DNA from: Sorex araneus
Taxonomy: Eukaryota; Chordata; Mammalia; Eulipotyphla; Soricidae
Length of the DNA stretch: 64,000 bases
NCBI RefSeq assembly: GCF_027595985.1
Contig: NC_073305.1
Span: 80,607,974-80,671,973, forward strand
Direction: 5' to 3'
Both the position numbers and the translations under genes were made by a program. The notes under the pieces were generated by a model. That model did no database searches. It was not told where the DNA came from and saw nothing but the letters and a program-made list of their open reading frames with translations. Each line of letters starts with the position of its first letter. Position 1 is the first letter of the stretch. Shown piece by piece: positions 53,232 to 63,945 of this stretch.

Positions 53232-53405
53232 GGGCCAGAGCAATAGTACAGTAGGGAGGTCATTTGCCTTGCACGCAGCTGACTCAGGCTCAATCCCTAG
53301 CATCCCATATGATCCCCTGAGCACTGCCAGGAGTGATTCCTGAGTGCAGAATCAGAAGTAGCACCTGAGAATTGTCAGGTGTGACCCCAAAATCCCCCCC
53401 AAAAT
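53232..53405 (+). repeat. Shrew SINE, class 1
   Basis: GGGGCCAGAGCAATAGTACAGTAGGG to TGTCAGGTGTGACCCCAAAATCCCCCCC. Confidence 0.88.
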
Positions 53406-53407
53406 AA

Positions 53408-53550
53408 TCAGGGACAGGGTAGATGGCTTAAAAGTCTGTAGCACGTGCTCTTCTGCACGTGGGAACATAGGGTTTAATCCTGGCACCATATGGTCCCTAG
53501 AGCACTATTATGCTCTGAACACTGTCAGTTATGACCCCAGCCCCAAAGAA
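53408..53550 (+). repeat. SINE remnant, diverged
   Basis: GGGACAGGGTAGATGGCTTAAAAG, TTAATCCTGGCACCATATGGTCCC, GTCAGTTATGACCCCAGCCCC. Confidence 0.6.
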
Positions 53551-53559
53551 CCCCCATCA

Positions 53560-54195
53560 AAAAATAATGATGAAGTTGAATGACTTGGAACTTCCAGAAG
53601 CTAGAAAGCAATGAAATGAATCCCTCAGAATCCTGAAGGAACTCCAAGAGATAAATCTCATCCAAGTATAAAAGTGTATTTTCAGACATGTAAGATCTTG
53701 AAGTATACCTTTAACATTTCGTTTACCAGGGAATCTACAGGAAAATACACTATGTGAAAATTCAAGAAAAAACTTTTTTCTCAGATATGTTTTCAGAGAT
53801 TCTGATGGGCCCCCAAAAGCCATTAGGAGTACTCACTATTAACTCCTTTATTTAGCAAACAAATCTTGAGGGTTGAGCAGAGGGCAAGTTTGTAACTGTG
53901 ACCAGTGTATAATAGTGGAACTGACTCAATGAACCTCATTCTTCTGCTGAAAGGCACTCCTTTCCTATTTTACCCACTCTAAATTTACTTACTGACCCAG
54001 GGCACAGGATTCCTGTTAGGCTCTTCTCAGTGAAGTTTCCCCTACTCACAGTAATCTCTACTTGTATGAGTTTTCTGATATTGCTTTACTAGACATAGTT
54101 TTTTTGATAATCTGCATTGCAGATGGTATGCCTGGCACCATGCATGCCAACAACTCTACATAAAGACACTCTAACTCCCAGATAAAGACCAGGAA
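53560..54195. other. Intergenic unique sequence
   Basis: No gene or mobile element recognised. Confidence 0.4.
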
Positions 54196-54198
54196 ATT

Positions 54199-54412
54199 GG
54201 GGCTGGAGCATTATGACAGCAAGAAGCACATTTGCCTTGCACATGGCCAAACTAGGTTTGATTCCTGGCATCCCATATTGTCACCTAAGCACTGTCAGGA
54301 ATGATTCCTATGTGTAGAGCCAGGAATAGCCCCTTAGCATCACTGGGTGTTACTGGGTGCAAAGCCAGGAGTAGCCCCTTAGCATCGCTGGGTGTAAAAA
54401 CAACAACAACAA
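54199..54412 (+). repeat. Shrew SINE, class 1, with internally duplicated 3' part
   Basis: Head and body are normal, but AGCCAGGA(A/G)TAGCCCCTTAGCATC(A/G)CTGGGTGT occurs twice in tandem (about 54318-54351 and 54364-54397). The tail is AAAACAACAACAAC. Confidence 0.9.
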
Positions 54413-54541
54413 AACCAGGACAAAGATATTAAAGTTCAATACATTTGAACTAGCAGAATTGGCTGTTTCTATATCTCTGATGTGATCCTGGAGTGACATT
54501 AATTCTGGAAGTCACACTGAACCTTATTCAGAGGTATTCTT

Positions 54542-55960
54542 TTTATTTATTTATTTTTATTAATTTATTATTTTAGTTTTAAATTTTTCAATGAATCGCT
54601 GTGAGGTACAGTTACAGACTTACAAACTTTCGTGCTTACGTTTCAGTTATACAATGATCTAGTACCAATCCCTCCACCAGTGCCCATTCTCCACCACCAA
54701 TGATCCTAGAATCCCTCCCACCACCCACCCACTCCTGCCTTTGTGGCAGGACATGCCCTTTTGCTTTCTCTCTCCTTTGGGGTGTTGTGGTTTGAAATAT
54801 AGGTATTGAATGGCCATCACATTTGGTCTATAGTCTACTTACAGCTCGCATCTCTCATTCCAAGCAGGCCCTCTAAGCCTCTTTTACTTGGTGGTCCCTT
54901 CTCTATCTGAGCTGCCTTTTCCCCCAGCATGTGAGGCCAGCTTTCAAGTCAATCCTCCTGGTACTCATCTCTACTGTTCTTGGGTGTAAGTCTCCCATTC
55001 TGTTAAAAGTCAAATTAAAATGGATTAAAGACCTCAACATCGGACCAGAATCCATAAGGTTCATAGAAGACAAGGTCGGCAAAACACTCCAGGACATTGA
55101 AGCTAAAGGTATCTTCAAAGATGACACTCCACTGACCAAGCAAGTGGAAAGAGAAATAAACAAATGGGACTATGTTAAACTAAAAAGCTTCTGCACCTCA
55201 AAAGATACAGTGACCAAAATACAAATTGGACAATCTATAGAATTGGAAAGGATATTCACCCAATACCCATCTGATAAGTGGTTGATATCAAGGATATACA
55301 AGAACTGGTTGAACTCTATAAGAAGAAAACATCCAACTCCATGAGAAAATGGGGCGATGAAGTGAACAGAAATTTTCTCAAAGAAGAAACCCGAATGGCC
55401 AAAAGGCACATGAAAAAATGCTCTTCATCACTAATAATCAGGGAGGTGCAGATCAAAACAACAATGAGATATCTTCTCACACCACAGAGAATGGCATACA
55501 TCCAAAAGAACAAAAACAACCGGTGTTGGCGAGGATGTGGGGAGAAAGGGACCCTCCTTCACTGCTGGTGGAAATGCCAACTGGTTCAGTCCTTTTGGAA
55601 AGCAATATGGAGGACTCCCAGAAAATTAGAAATTGATCTCCCATTTGACCCAGCAATACCACTCTGGGAATAGATTCCAGAGATGCAAAAAAGTATAGTA
55701 GAAATGGCATCTGCACTTGTATGTTCATTGTAGCACTGTTTACAATGACCAGAATCTGGAAAAAACCCGAGTGCCCGGGAACAGATGACTGGTTAAAGAA
55801 GCTTTGGTATATCTACACAATGGAATACTATGCAGCTGTTAGAAAGGATGAAGTCATGAAATTTGCATATAAGTGTATCAACTTGGAAAGTATCATGTTA
55901 AGTGAAATGATTCAGAAAGAGAGGGTAAGACATAAAAAGATTGCACTCATTTGTGAAATA
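54542..55960. mobile_element. LINE-1 with 5' inversion (twin priming)
   Basis: 54542-55005 is the antisense L1 3' end (T-rich tail, GTGAGGTACAGTTACAGAC, CCCTCCACCAGTGCCCATTC). At about 55006 orientation flips and 55006-55960 is sense ORF2, ending TTGCACTCATTTGTGAAATA. The whole is bounded by a perfect 17-bp target duplication TATTCAGAGGTATTCTT at 54525-54541 and 55961-55977. Confidence 0.95.
55006..55960 (+). pseudogene. LINE-1 ORF2 C-terminal fragment, inverted part, frames broken
   Basis: Encodes SKWIKDLN-like to HKKIALIC, matching the minus-strand ORF2 end at 37783-38907. A frame change lies near 55300-55340, a stop at about 55671 (after FDPAIPLWE) and a further shift before 55721, so it is older or more damaged than the copy at 37783. 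Confidence 0.9.
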
Positions 55961-55979
55961 TATTCAGAGGTATTCTTAA

Positions 55980-56335
55980 CTGGAGACTATTGGCAGAGCT
56001 TAATCTAAGTTTAGGATATAGAAGCAATATTTGCTATTGTATTTCAACAGGCCAAAACGTGGAAAAAGATGGACTTTCTTCTCTGTGGGTAAGTACAGAG
56101 AAGAAAACTTTGTTAAAACTAATAATTACTGGAAGAAGAAAATGATATACTGTATTGGGAATTGTAACACACAGACACCTTTAAAAGTATGTGCTCTCTT
56201 AAGGGTATGATTTAGTCCTTGATCTTAACAGCCATTTAAACTTAAAATTATATAGGAGTGATGAGACAAAGGAAATTGTTAGATGCAGTTGCTGGTATAC
56301 TGGTCAGGGGTGGGTGGGAGACCCTCCATTTCTAA
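55980..56335. other. Intergenic unique sequence
   Basis: Nothing recognised. Confidence 0.35.
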
Positions 56336-56354
56336 CCAACTCTCAGGGCACTTG

Positions 56355-56522
56355 AGTCTGGCATAACTTCAGAGTTTTAGTTACCTCACACGTGAAATGG
56401 GGATATGATCACCTTCTCACAGGATCACGAAGTAAGTATAAAGAAGAGAGAATTTGATAGAATTTGGACAATTTAAAGAATATATGCCACAATTTGAGCA
56501 TTCAGTAAATGCTATGATATAT
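56355..56522 (+). repeat. MIR, 3' half
   Basis: GTTACCTCACACGTGAAATGGGGATATGATCACCTTCTCACAGGATCAC... GCATTCAGTAAATGCTAT follows the MIR order (cctcatctgtaaaatggggat ... cacatagtaagcgctcaataaatgtt). Confidence 0.7.
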
Positions 56523-56828
56523 GGACAAAGGGAGTAATGCACACACCGACACAGGGTTGTAGGGAAGTATGAATATCAAGTGTTTCTCAAAGAGGCTTGG
56601 CTGTAAAGAATATTGATTATGGCCTCCCTAGCATGCAGTTACTAATGTGTTTTCTCTAACTATCCTTCCTCATTCTATAAGAATGTCCTGATATCCTTCC
56701 CTCTCAGTAGATGGGCAAACTAAATTAAGATAGTAGCAGGAGACCCAAATTTTCCTAAGCAACCAAACCAGGATTTAGAACCAGGTATGTGTCACCAAAA
56801 TTTGTGAATTTAGTGCCAATAACACTTC

Positions 56829-57300
56829 TTTTCTTTTTGTTTAAAAATTAAATCACCGTGATGGGGCTGGAGTGATAGCACAGCAGGTAGGGCATTTGCC
56901 TTGCACGTGGCCGACCCGGGTTCAAATCCCAGCATCCCATATGGTCCCCTGAGCACCACCAGGGGTGATTCCTGAGTGCATGAGCCAGGAGTGACCCCTG
57001 TGCATTGCTGGGTGTGACCCAAAAAGCAAAAAAAAAATTAAAAAATAAAATAAAAATTGAATCACCGTGAGCTACACTTACAAAGCTTTCCATGTTTGAG
57101 TTTCAGTCGTATAATGATTAAATACTCATCCATAACCAGTGCACATTTTCCACCACCAATGTCTGCAGTAACCCTCCCCCACTCTGCCCCATTTGACCCC
57201 TCCCCCTACCTCTATGGCAGACAATTTCCCTCTTAATTTATCTCTACTTATGGATGGGCATTAATACCAATAATATTTACTCCTATTTTTAGTCCTCACT
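56829..57300 (-). mobile_element. LINE-1 3' end, split by a SINE
   Basis: The antisense tail starts before the SINE (TTCTTTTTGTTTAAAAATTAAATCACCGTGA) and continues after it (ATTGAATCACCGTGAGCTACAC, TTTCCACCACCAATG, CTATGGCAGACAATTTCCC). Only the 3' UTR is present. Confidence 0.85.
56863..57051 (+). repeat. Shrew SINE, class 1, nested in LINE-1
   Basis: Full forward copy with A/AAAT tail. A 19-bp near-perfect target duplication AAAAATT(A/G)AATCACCGTGA at 56843-56861 and 57052-57070 is made of LINE sequence, proving the order of events. Confidence 0.95.
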
Positions 57301-57304
57301 TGTT

Positions 57305-57870
57305 AAATCCACATGGCAATAGTGGATTTTATAACAATTTTACTGGAGAGGAAATGGAATTTTAGGGACAAGATTTACTTGTCTGACATGTAATTTGAAT
57401 AACACCACTCTGTCCCTTTTTCAATACAAGGTTGACTGGAAAGTGGAGGCACATTTTGAGGTGAACAAAGGGTGGCACAAGGCCAAATTTTGGGTCCTGC
57501 CCTCCTTACCACAGACCTCGCTGTGTTTTTCACATAAGATCCCAGAAAATAACAAGTCCACTATCCTCTCAAGAAGTTCTCCTCTTTCTCTCAGTGAGAC
57601 TTTGTGCCAAGTTATCAGCACTTCTACTACATCCACCCTGACCTTAGCAAACTACACAGAGGAAGCAGGGATGGGAAATTTGCTGTGTTGTTTATGGAAA
57701 AATTCTCAGTCCTTTGTATAACCAATTCATAGTAAGAATGCAAGGCTTAGGGGATAGATGGAAGAACTTCCAGAGTATGACGTAATAGAGGTTATTTGGG
57801 ATAAAGTAGAAGGTGACTTTATTAGAGCTTATAGGTAAGGCTTTAAAGAGAGGGTACTGAGGTCCCCAAA
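57305..57870. other. Intergenic unique sequence
   Basis: No element recognised. A 108-codon open frame (57395-57721) shows no known domain. Confidence 0.35.
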
Positions 57871-57879
57871 ACACATAGC

Positions 57880-58394
57880 AGAAATGCTATCTGCACTTCA
57901 ATGTTCACTACAGCATTGTTCAAAATAGCCACAATCTGAAAATAACCTAAGAGCCCAAGAACATACAACTGGTTAAAGAAACTGTGGTACATCTACACAA
58001 TGGAAAACTATGAAGCTGTTAGGAAAAATGAAGTTATGAAGTTTGCTTATAAATGGATGGACATGAAGAATATCATGCTGAGTGAAATGAATCAGAAGGA
58101 GGGGGACAAACATAGAATGATTGGACTGATTTGTGGGATATAAAAGAAAACATTATATGAGATCAATACTTAAGGATAGTAGAAACAAGGGCCAGGAGGA
58201 CCTGGTCTATGGTTGGAAACCTATTCCAAATGCTGGGAAAGAAGGCAGCTGGGAATCAGAAGAGACCACCATGACAAAGATAGTTAAAACTTATCACTGG
58301 ATAAGAGCTGTGTTCTGAAAACAGGAAAAGGAACAAACATGATAACCTCTCAGTACCTGTATTGCAAACCATAATGCCCCAAAAGGAAAGAGAG

Positions 58395-58463
<69 letters not shown>

Positions 58464-58640
58464 TAGAAAAGTTCCTGGACAACTGGGGGGAGTGGCAGAA
58501 GGGAAACTGGGGACAATGGTGGTGAGAAATGAACACTGTTAGAATGTACAGTGTTAGAACACTGTATGACTGAAACCTGACCACGGTCAGCTTGTAACTC
58601 TGTATCTCACCGTGACTCAATAAAAATTAAAAATAAAAAA
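57880..58640 (+). mobile_element. LINE-1, 5' truncated, sense
   Basis: Starts in the ORF2 C-terminus (GCAGAAATGCTATCTGCACTTC, CACAATGGAAAACTATGAAGC, GTGAAATGAATCAGAAGG), passes through the 3' UTR with a GA microsatellite, and ends TCACCGTGACTCAATAAAAATTAAAAATAAAAAATT. It shows the full order of this genome's L1 3' UTR. Confidence 0.9.
58393..58462. repeat. (GA)n microsatellite within the LINE-1 3' UTR
   Basis: About 30 GA units after GGAAAGAGAGAAAGAG. The same L1 position is CT/GA-rich in other copies. Confidence 0.95.
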
Positions 58641-58644
58641 TTAT

Positions 58645-59352
58645 AGACATGCATATAAAATGTTTATTGGGAACTGTTAGTGCCCACACGTTTTGATGAA
58701 TACAGTAGGCAAAAGAATTGAGCTGAGGTTCAGGGGACTTCTTTGATCCTGAAGGTATCTCTGAAGCTGGAGGGCCTTGAGAGTTGTATGGGGAAGTCTT
58801 TGCCCTCTATGGTGACAGGGTGCTGCTGGCCGTTCCTGGGGTAGGGGTGTGACTTGGGTGGGGACTCTTAAGCTGAGTGCAATATCTAGCTGCTCAGTGG
58901 AAGATCATCATCTGCCAGCATCCTAGCTTCTGAGAATCTGATTGCTTCCATGCTGAAGAGACTAATAGGACTAATCAATAGCACAGTCTTCAGTGCATTA
59001 CAGGGATCATATATATATATATATATACATATATATGTTCATAGTATGTATACGTAATTTGTATATTTTATTCAATATAATATATAGTATATATAATACA
59101 ATATATACATATATCTCATATACATGAGACCTCAAAGAGAAATCCAAGGTTTGTTTGAGGAACAACAATGATGTCACACTATTACAACTATTCAAAGAGG
59201 TGCCACCAGTCTGGCCCAACCCTAAATGTTTTCAAATTTAAATACTGAGTAAGAATAGAAAATAATGTGAAAGAGCATGGATCTTCTAGCACAAAGTAAT
59301 CCAACCATTTCAGCCTATTCTGGAGTTTCTAATTTATACTAAATGCTCTTGG

Positions 59353-59404
<52 letters not shown>

Positions 59405-60110
59405 CCTAGAGTATGGCTTCCTTTTAGATACATAAAAAGCTCCTGAATCAACCCCAGTAACATTTCTCAGGATTATCTTGGAAAGGAGCAGATGAATGAT
59501 TTTGACAGGAAACTTTTTGCTTGAAATTTTCTCTTTCTCAGATTGCATCAGTGTAAGAGGAAAGTCTGCCAAGTGTTCAGTGACGCTCGGTACCAGTGGC
59601 TTCTGGCAGGGACACTCTGTACCATCAGCTAAATGAGTATTTCCCTGAATCACTGACTTATCATTTTTTATCACCTGCTCTGTTCCCCCCTTTCTTGCAC
59701 CAAGGGCTTCTAAATGACTTGAAAAGTAATAGGAAGGGGGAGTAAAGAACTTCTCTATAACCATGGAAACACGGCACAGTGACGTGGGTTGCTAGAATTC
59801 ATTTGGGAGATGAGATGAGATAATGAGAGCTGGGCCATTCAAATCTCCTTTCAAGCCTGAAATGCACAGGAGGGGTCAAGCCCCCTACCTTGGTATCTGG
59901 GCACTTAGTGATCTGACTTTGTCTTAGAGAACTTCTATTAGAGGAGGGGGTGTAAGAAATGAATGATGTATAAGAATTCTCTTGCTGAAAACTCTTCTCG
60001 TTGTCCTTAAAATGAATCGCCACCTTCTTAGCTGGGTCTAAAAGACTTCACGCTGTCTAGGCTCTCTGTCCGGCTTTCCCTGCCTCATCTACAGTCCCAC
60101 TGGTCTTCAC
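58645..60110. other. Intergenic sequence with AT- and CA-rich simple repeats
   Basis: Contains (TA)n at about 59010-59040, AT-rich TATATA sequence to 59120, and (CA)n at 59354-59402. A 141-codon minus frame (59339-59764) runs through the CA repeat and has no known domain. Confidence 0.5.
59354..59402. repeat. (CA)n microsatellite
   Basis: About 24 uninterrupted CA units. Confidence 0.97.
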
Positions 60111-60129
60111 TCTCTGCCTTAGCTTTCTT

Positions 60130-60935
60130 TTAAAAAAAGAATTTTTTTTCTAATTGAATCACTGTGAGATACACAGTTAGGAAACTATGCATGATCATAT
60201 TTCAGTCATATAGTGATCCAATACCCATCCCTCCACCAGTGTTTACTTTTCCCAACACCAATGTCTCTTGTATCTCTGTTGTCACCCTTTTCCCTCCCTC
60301 CATGCCCCCCACACACACCAGTCTGTCTCTGTGGCAGGCACTTTTCTTCTCCCTGCCTCCCCCCCGCCCTTCTTTCTGTCTCTGTCTCTTTCTCTGTCTC
60401 TGTCTCTGTCATCTCTGTCTCCTTTTGGGCATTATGATTTGCAGTACAGAGACTGATAGGCAATCATGTTTGGTCCTTTACCTTCTTTCAGCACATGATT
60501 CTTATCCAAAGTGATCATTTCCAAGTATCACTGCCATAGCAGTCCCTTCTCTGTCCCAATTGCCTTTTTCAGCAGCACTTGAGGCAGACTTCAAACCGTG
60601 GGCCAACCCTCCTGGCCCTTATTTTTACTGTCCTTTGGTATTAGTCTCATACTACATCTTCTTTTTTTTTTATATCCCACAAATGAATGCAATTGTTCTT
60701 GTCTGCCTCTTTTCTTCTGATTCATTTTACTCAGGATAATATTCTCCATGTCCATCCATTTATAAGTGAATGTCATGACTTCATTTTTTTCCTAACAACT
60801 GTGTAGTATTCCATTGTGTAGACATACCAACATTTCTTTAACCAGTTGTCTGTTCTCGGGCACTTGGGTTGTTTCCAGATTGTGGCTATTGGGAATAATG
60901 TTGCAATGAACATGGAAGTGCAGATGGCTTTTCTG
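60130..60935 (-). mobile_element. LINE-1, 5' truncated, with perfect target duplication
   Basis: Antisense: tail, 3' UTR (AATTGAATCACTGTGAGATAC, CTCCACCAGTG, CT-rich stretch at about 60370-60423) and ORF2 end (TAGTATTCCATTGTGTAGAC). Perfect 16-bp target duplication CTGCCTTAGCTTTCTT at 60114-60129 and 60936-60951. Confidence 0.95.
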
Positions 60936-60954
60936 CTGCCTTAGCTTTCTTGAT

Positions 60955-61340
60955 GACCACAGGAGCTTACCTCATGATGAGAAAGACTTTTCAAATCCTA
61001 GGCTTTATTCCCTAGACCTAAGAGAACTCTTCTAGAATCTGGAAACATTTCCTTTGGTTCAGATTCACCGCCACCTCCTTAGCAGGACCTTTCTTGAGCA
61101 TAATCCTCCACGTTTATCTTCTCTTCTGGTACTGGGTTCTTGTTTTTTTTCTCTAGACCAACCAGAATTTGGAATGATGAGCTTGCTCATTTGTTTATGT
61201 GCTGTCTCTTTCCCACTCTAGACCATTATCTTTGAAATGGCAGGACAATATTCTCTATGTTCACTGGAAATCATAGCAGGTACACAATAGGTCCTTTATA
61301 TGTGTCATCTAAATAAACAAGTGTCACACCCAGTACATAT
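60955..61340. other. Intergenic unique sequence
   Basis: No gene or mobile element recognised with confidence. Confidence 0.35.
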
Positions 61341-61349
61341 ATTCTTTAT

Positions 61350-61560
61350 CTTTTTTTTAAATTGAATAACCATGAGATACAGTTACAAAGCTTTCATGTT
61401 TGAGTTTCAGTCATACAGTGATTGAACACCCATCCCTCCACCAGTGAGTGCACATCTTCCATCACCAATGTCCCTAGTATTTGCCCCATCCCAACCCTCT
61501 CCCTGCCTCTATGGCAGACAATTTCCCCCATACTCTCTCTCTACTTTTGATGTCCTATAT
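61350..61560 (-). mobile_element. LINE-1 3' end fragment
   Basis: TTTTTTTTAAATTGAATAACCATGAGATACAG, ATCCCTCCACCAGTGAGTGC, CTATGGCAGACAATTTCCCCC; 3' UTR only. Confidence 0.88.
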
Positions 61561-61583
61561 CTTTGATGAAATTCTTACTTGGA

Positions 61584-61747
61584 GGGGCTGGAGTGATAGC
61601 ACAGCGGGTACTTTTGCCTTGCATGCGGCCAAATTGGATTCGATTCCCAGCATCCCAGATGGTCCCCTGAGCACTACCAGGAGTAATTCCTGAGTCCAGA
61701 GCCAGGAGTAACTCCTGTGCATTGCCGGGTGTGGCCCAAAAAGAAAA
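61584..61747 (+). repeat. Shrew SINE, class 1, small deletion in head
   Basis: The segment between GCGGGTA and TTTGCC is shortened. Target duplication AAATTCTTACTTGGA / AAATTCTTATTTGGA at 61569-61583 and 61748-61762. Confidence 0.94.
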
Positions 61748-61884
61748 AAATTCTTATTTGGAGATTTTAAACAAAGGACTAAGATATTTTAAATCCTCTT
61801 GGAAACTAATGGCTCCTGCCTCCTATTCTCATAGTGCTTGGGTTATTGTTGTTTTCATTTTTTGTTCTGAAGGTGGGGTGGGCT

Positions 61885-62010
61885 GTGCATTTTTGTTTCC
61901 ATTTTTGGGCCACTCGTTGGTGATGCTCATGGTTTACTTCTGGCTCTGCATTCAGCTATCATTCCTGGCCAGGCTTTAGTTCTGACCACTGTACTCTTTC
62001 TTCAGCCCCA
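61885..62010 (-). repeat. Shrew SINE, class 1, B-box half deleted
   Basis: Reverse: TTTTGGGCCACTCGTTGGTGATGCTC, CATTCAGCTATCATTCCTGGCC, then straight to GTACTCTTTCTTCAGCCCC. Confidence 0.8.
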
Positions 62011-62024
62011 TAGTGTGTTAAAAA

Positions 62025-62184
62025 AATTGTTTTAATTGAATCATAGCGAGATACACAATTCCAAGGTTATTCATGATTGGGTTTCAGTTCTCTAATGTTC
62101 CAACATCCAGCCCTTCGCCAGTGTATATTTTCCCGCACCAATGTCCCATCACCACCACCCCCAGCTTGCCTTCATAGTAGACAC

Positions 62185-62240
<56 letters not shown>

Positions 62241-62400
62241 TTTCTCCCTCTTTCTCTCTTTCTACTTTTGGACATTATGGTTTGCAATACAGATACTGGA
62301 AGATTATCATGTATATCCCTTTACCTACTTTCAATACTCAATTCTTGTCCAGAGTGATCATTTCTAACTATACTGGTCCTTTCTCCATCCTAACTGCAGT
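62025..62400 (-). mobile_element. LINE-1 3' end fragment with (CT)n
   Basis: TTGTTTTAATTGAATCATAGCGAGATACAC, TTTTCCCGCACCAATG, a (CT)n tract, then TTGGACATTATGGTTTGCAATACAG. Confidence 0.88.
62190..62236. repeat. (CT)n microsatellite within the LINE-1 3' UTR
   Basis: About 22 CT units at the equivalent position of the GA tract at 58393. Confidence 0.95.
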
Positions 62401-62452
62401 GCATTTATTTTGATCAGGCATAATTTACATCCAGTCTTTTGCACATATTTTA

Positions 62453-62480
62453 AGAAAGTATGCACATCTGCATACTTTCT
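62453..62480. repeat. Perfect 11-bp inverted repeat, 6-nt loop
   Basis: AGAAAGTATGC (62453-62463), loop ACATCT, GCATACTTTCT (62470-62480). Confidence 0.95.
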
Positions 62481-62689
62481 GCATGGTTCTAAAGGGAGAT
62501 GTTGAATGTTTAAAGCCACTCCAGAATCCCAGTATTCTCTCTTAGTCAATATTCTTCAAAATGAAACCACGGTGGCAGTTTCTATGCCTATACACTAGTT
62601 TTGATGACTAACCCCATAGAGTTATATGTCATATATTCTTCCACAAAATTTTCTGCTCAAAAGCATAATTTTGAGATCCATGCAGGGTT

Positions 62690-62895
62690 TAGTAAATTTT
62701 TATTGCTTTATTATATTTCTTTTGCATAGCTATATCACAGTTTACCCATTCTATATTTGAAATACATTAGGATTGCATCGAGTTCATAGTTATTATGAGC
62801 AATGTTGCTGGGGATATTCATGTTCAAATTCTTCACCCAGTGTGAAGACTCTTCTGGGTAGCCATCTTGGAATGGAGTTGCTCAGGCCAGCATAT
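62690..62895 (-). mobile_element. Old LINE-1 ORF2-end fragment
   Basis: TTTTTATTGCTTTATTATATTTCTTTTGCATAGC... AGTTATTATGAGCAATGTTGC... GGGTAGCCATCTTGGAATGGAGTTGC resembles antisense mammalian L1 around the GCTATTATGAATAATGCTGC and GGAGTGGAATTGCTGG blocks. Diverged, unlike the young L1s here. Confidence 0.55.
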
Positions 62896-62916
62896 ATTTG
62901 GCTCCTGTAATTCTTC

Positions 62917-63168
62917 CAAGGGCTGGAGTGATAGCACAGCGGGTAGGGCATTTGCCTTGCATGCGGCTGACCTGGGTTCAATTCCTCTGTCCCTCTCGAG
63001 AGCCCGGCAAGCTACCGAGAGTATCCCGCCCGCACGGCAGAGCCTGGCAAGCTACCCGTGGTGTATTCGATATGCCAAAAACAGTAACAAGTCTCACAAT
63101 GGAGATGGTACTAGTGTCCGCTTGAGCAAATGGATGAGCAACGGGATGACAGTGATACTGTGACAATT
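62917..63168 (+). repeat. Shrew SINE, class 2
   Basis: GGGCTGGAGTGATAGCACAGCG, the class-2 body and ending GATACTGTGAC without an A-tail. Possible target duplication AATTCTTCCAA / AATTGTTCTAAA. Confidence 0.93.
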
Positions 63169-63174
63169 GTTCTA

Positions 63175-63615
63175 AAGAGTGCTGCAATATGGCAGTTGGA
63201 GTCTATACTCCTGCTCCATCCCTTATGCTTCCACTTGCTCACTGGTGCTTTCTCCCTGCCCCTACCCAAAACTTAATTCTACCTATCCTGATAGGTTATG
63301 AGTCTAACTCTGAGGCTTACTGGCCTTTCTCTGGGAACTGGTGCAGAGCATCTTTCTAAGGTTTGTGGGCCATGCAGCCATTTCATACAAGTGTGCATGT
63401 GAATGGCTTATATGTATAAAATTCCCATATTATGATCATTAAAAAAAGAGTTTGTATTTTCATTATTTATTTACAAGCATCCTTTTAATATTTAATGTTA
63501 TTTAATCATGATATTAATTCCAAATATCTTCTTCCAGTGGAAGATTTTTCTATTCTTTCATGGGTATAACTCTATGACTAGCTCTTACTTTAAAATATTA
63601 ATTTTCATCATTTTT
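63175..63615. other. Intergenic unique sequence
   Basis: Nothing recognised. Confidence 0.35.
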
Positions 63616-63624
63616 ATCATTATT

Positions 63625-63771
63625 GTTTGGGGTGTATCTTGAGGTACCAGGGACCAGAACCATACCTGGTGGTACTCTGAAGGTCAACACTGCCAGGGAC
63701 AGAAATCTGGGTTTCATACCTGCAAGGCATAAGCTCTACTTAAAGGTACCACACCCAAAAACCCAATAGCT
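63625..63771 (-). repeat. Diverged SINE, interrupted by a younger SINE at its edge
   Basis: TTTGGGGTGTATCTTGAGG... CCTGGTGGTACTCTGAAGG... TTTCATACCTGCAAGGCATAAGCTCTAC has reverse SINE layout but weak identity. Confidence 0.45.
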
Positions 63772-63945
63772 TTTTTTTTTTTTTTTTGGGTTACACCCAG
63801 CAATGCTCAGGGCTGACTCCTGGCTCTGCACTCAGGAATCACTCCTGGCGGTGCTCGGTGGTGCCATATGGGATGCTGGGAATTGAACCCGGGTCAGCCG
63901 CGTGCAAGGCAAACGACCTACCCACTGTGCTATCACTCCAGCCCC
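63772..63945 (-). repeat. Shrew SINE, class 1, with target duplication
   Basis: Near-consensus reverse copy (T-tail, GGGTTACACCCAGCAATGC, GAATTGAACCCGGGTCAGCC, CACTCCAGCCCC). Target duplication AAACCCAATAGCT / AAACCCAACAGCT at 63759-63771 and 63946-63958. Confidence 0.95.

Noticed and set aside
59339-59764. 141-codon minus frame next to (CA)n
   Set aside because: Its end is the CA repeat; no homology or splice context recognised. Kept only as a remark.
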